Part shown: positions 50,405 through 51,145 of the stretch, in pieces | Layout of the letters: each line of letters starts with the position of its first letter | Numbering within the stretch: the stretch's first letter is position 1 | From: Dichloromethanomonas sp964477085 | Lineage (GTDB): Bacteria; Bacillota; Desulfitobacteriia; Desulfitobacteriales; Syntrophobotulaceae | Assembly: GCA_964477085.1 (NCBI GenBank) | Contig: CAYZDF010000015.1 | Location: forward strand, 1-51,145 | Reading direction: 5' to 3' | DNA: 51,145 nt | The notes under the pieces: generated by a model | The model's input: only the letters and a program-made list of their open reading frames with translations | The model's database searches: none | What the model was told of the DNA's origin: nothing | Position numbers and translations under genes: made by a program

Positions 50405-51145
50405 TTTAACGAATAAGGTTACTGTTATAACTGGTGCAGGCGGTGTGCTTTGCAGTATGTTTGCTAAAGCGATTGCCCAGTGCGGTGCCAAGGTTGCACT
50501 GTTGGACAGAGATTTAGAAAGTGCACATCACTATGCCGATGAAATTGTAGCAGAAGGAAAGATAGCAAAGGCTTATAAAGTTGACGTGCTTGATAAAAAG
50601 AGCCTGGAACAGGCGAGAGTACAGATCAACGCTGATTTAGGAAGCTGTGATATTTTAATAAACGGCGCAGGTGGGAATAATCCCCGAGCCACAACAACGA
50701 ATGAATACTATCTTGAGGGTGATCAGGATAAAGATATCGCAACATTCTTCAACCTTGACCCTAAGGGAGTTGAGTTTGTCTTTAATCTTAATTTTTTGGG
50801 AACGTTGATTCCAAGTCAGGTCTTTTCCTTAGATATGTTGGGCAAAGAGGATGCGAGCATCATTAATATTTCTTCTATGAACGCTTATACTCCTCTTACT
50901 AAAATACCTGCCTATTCCGGTGCCAAAGCTGCTATCAGTAACTTTACGCAATGGCTTGCTGTTCATTTTTCGAAGACCGGTATTCGAGTCAATGCAATTG
51001 CTCCAGGATTTTTCGTTACCAAACAAAATCAAGAGCTTTTATACAACGCAGATGGAACCCCTACAGCCAGTACGAAGAAGATTCTTGACAGTACACCTAT
51101 ATGGCGTTTCGGTCATGAAGAGGAACTGATCGGTACACTTTTATT
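50382..51145 (+). CDS. SDR family D-mannonate oxidoreductase (partial, runs off window)
   Basis: This gene is cut off by the window end after 254 codons, with no stop seen. It begins at ATG 50382 after AGGAGGAA, inside the last codons of uxuA. Its dinucleotide motif is TGAGGVLCS (about residues 17-25), followed by DVLDKKS and NGAGGNNPRA. The catalytic serine is in NISSMNAYTP and the YxxxK pair in YSGAKAA. Short-chain dehydrogenases with this start next to uxuA reduce fructuronate to mannonate, replacing classical UxuB. It probably ends within 40-60 residues beyond the window. Confidence 0.9.
   Translation, partial: MKIPLDINLTNKVTVITGAGGVLCSMFAKAIAQCGAKVALLDRDLESAHHYADEIVAEGKIAKAYKVDVLDKKSLEQARVQINADLGSCDILINGAGGNNPRATTTNEYYLEGDQDKDIATFFNLDPKGVEFVFNLNFLGTLIPSQVFSLDMLGKEDASIINISSMNAYTPLTKIPAYSGAKAAISNFTQWLAVHFSKTGIRVNAIAPGFFVTKQNQELLYNADGTPTASTKKILDSTPIWRFGHEEELIGTLL

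Overview
The window reads like a low-to-medium GC, strictly anaerobic, probably spore-forming Clostridia/Peptococcaceae-type Firmicute; the Desulfosporosinus/Desulfitobacterium group is my best inference, not a proven assignment. The grounds are strong GGAGG-type ribosome binding sites with many GTG/TTG starts, a tyrosine T-box, a YfmM-type ABC-F protein, DUF6765/DUF4474/DUF4153 proteins, a split 2-hydroxyacyl-CoA-dehydratase activase cluster, a MASE3 sensor kinase and a polyferredoxin. No rRNA, tRNA, CRISPR array or complete insertion sequence was seen.

Layout. 0.3-16.4 kb is ordinary chromosome: a 4Fe-4S protein, a voltage-gated K+ channel with a zinc-ribbon tail, two ABC-F ATPases around a metallo-beta-lactamase-fold hydrolase, a TipAS-type MerR regulator with a textbook 19-bp-spacer promoter, DUF6765, DUF4474 and DUF4153 proteins, a methyltransferase, a ferritin-like protein, a TRIC-type channel and a peroxiredoxin. 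Between the hydrolase and the second ABC-F gene lies an odd 410-bp element: a 17-bp long-range inverted repeat enclosing an AGTT-rich tract and closed by terminators. 16.6-24.3 kb holds an orphan MASE3-PAS-PAS histidine kinase, a second MBL-fold protein, and a TRAP transporter-M24 peptidase operon (dctP-dctQ-dctM-peptidase) preceded by its own promoter, a structured leader and a terminator. 25-27.2 kb encodes a class A penicillin-binding protein.

27.1-38.3 kb is a plastic accessory region. It carries C-terminal fragments of three housekeeping-type genes (rtcB, a mutS-family gene, rsgA) and a decayed membrane-protein gene. Among them are intact genes for an SRAP/YedK protein, a lipoprotein, an AraC-GyrI regulator that looks GC-richer than its surroundings, a three-gene MoxR AAA+ / zincin-VWA / 22-residue-repeat operon, an Smr-less MutS2 homologue behind a structured leader, and a lone phage-type YopX protein. 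The MoxR-VWA-repeat operon is the best candidate for a poorly described system.

38.4-51.1 kb returns to metabolism. It has a three-gene activase/dehydratase-like cluster (COG1924/COG3581/COG3580), azlCD branched-chain amino acid export divergent from a MocR regulator, a T-box-controlled tyrS, murB, a metallophosphoesterase, and an AraC regulator divergent from a glucuronate/mannonate operon (uxuA and an SDR mannonate oxidoreductase that runs off the window end).
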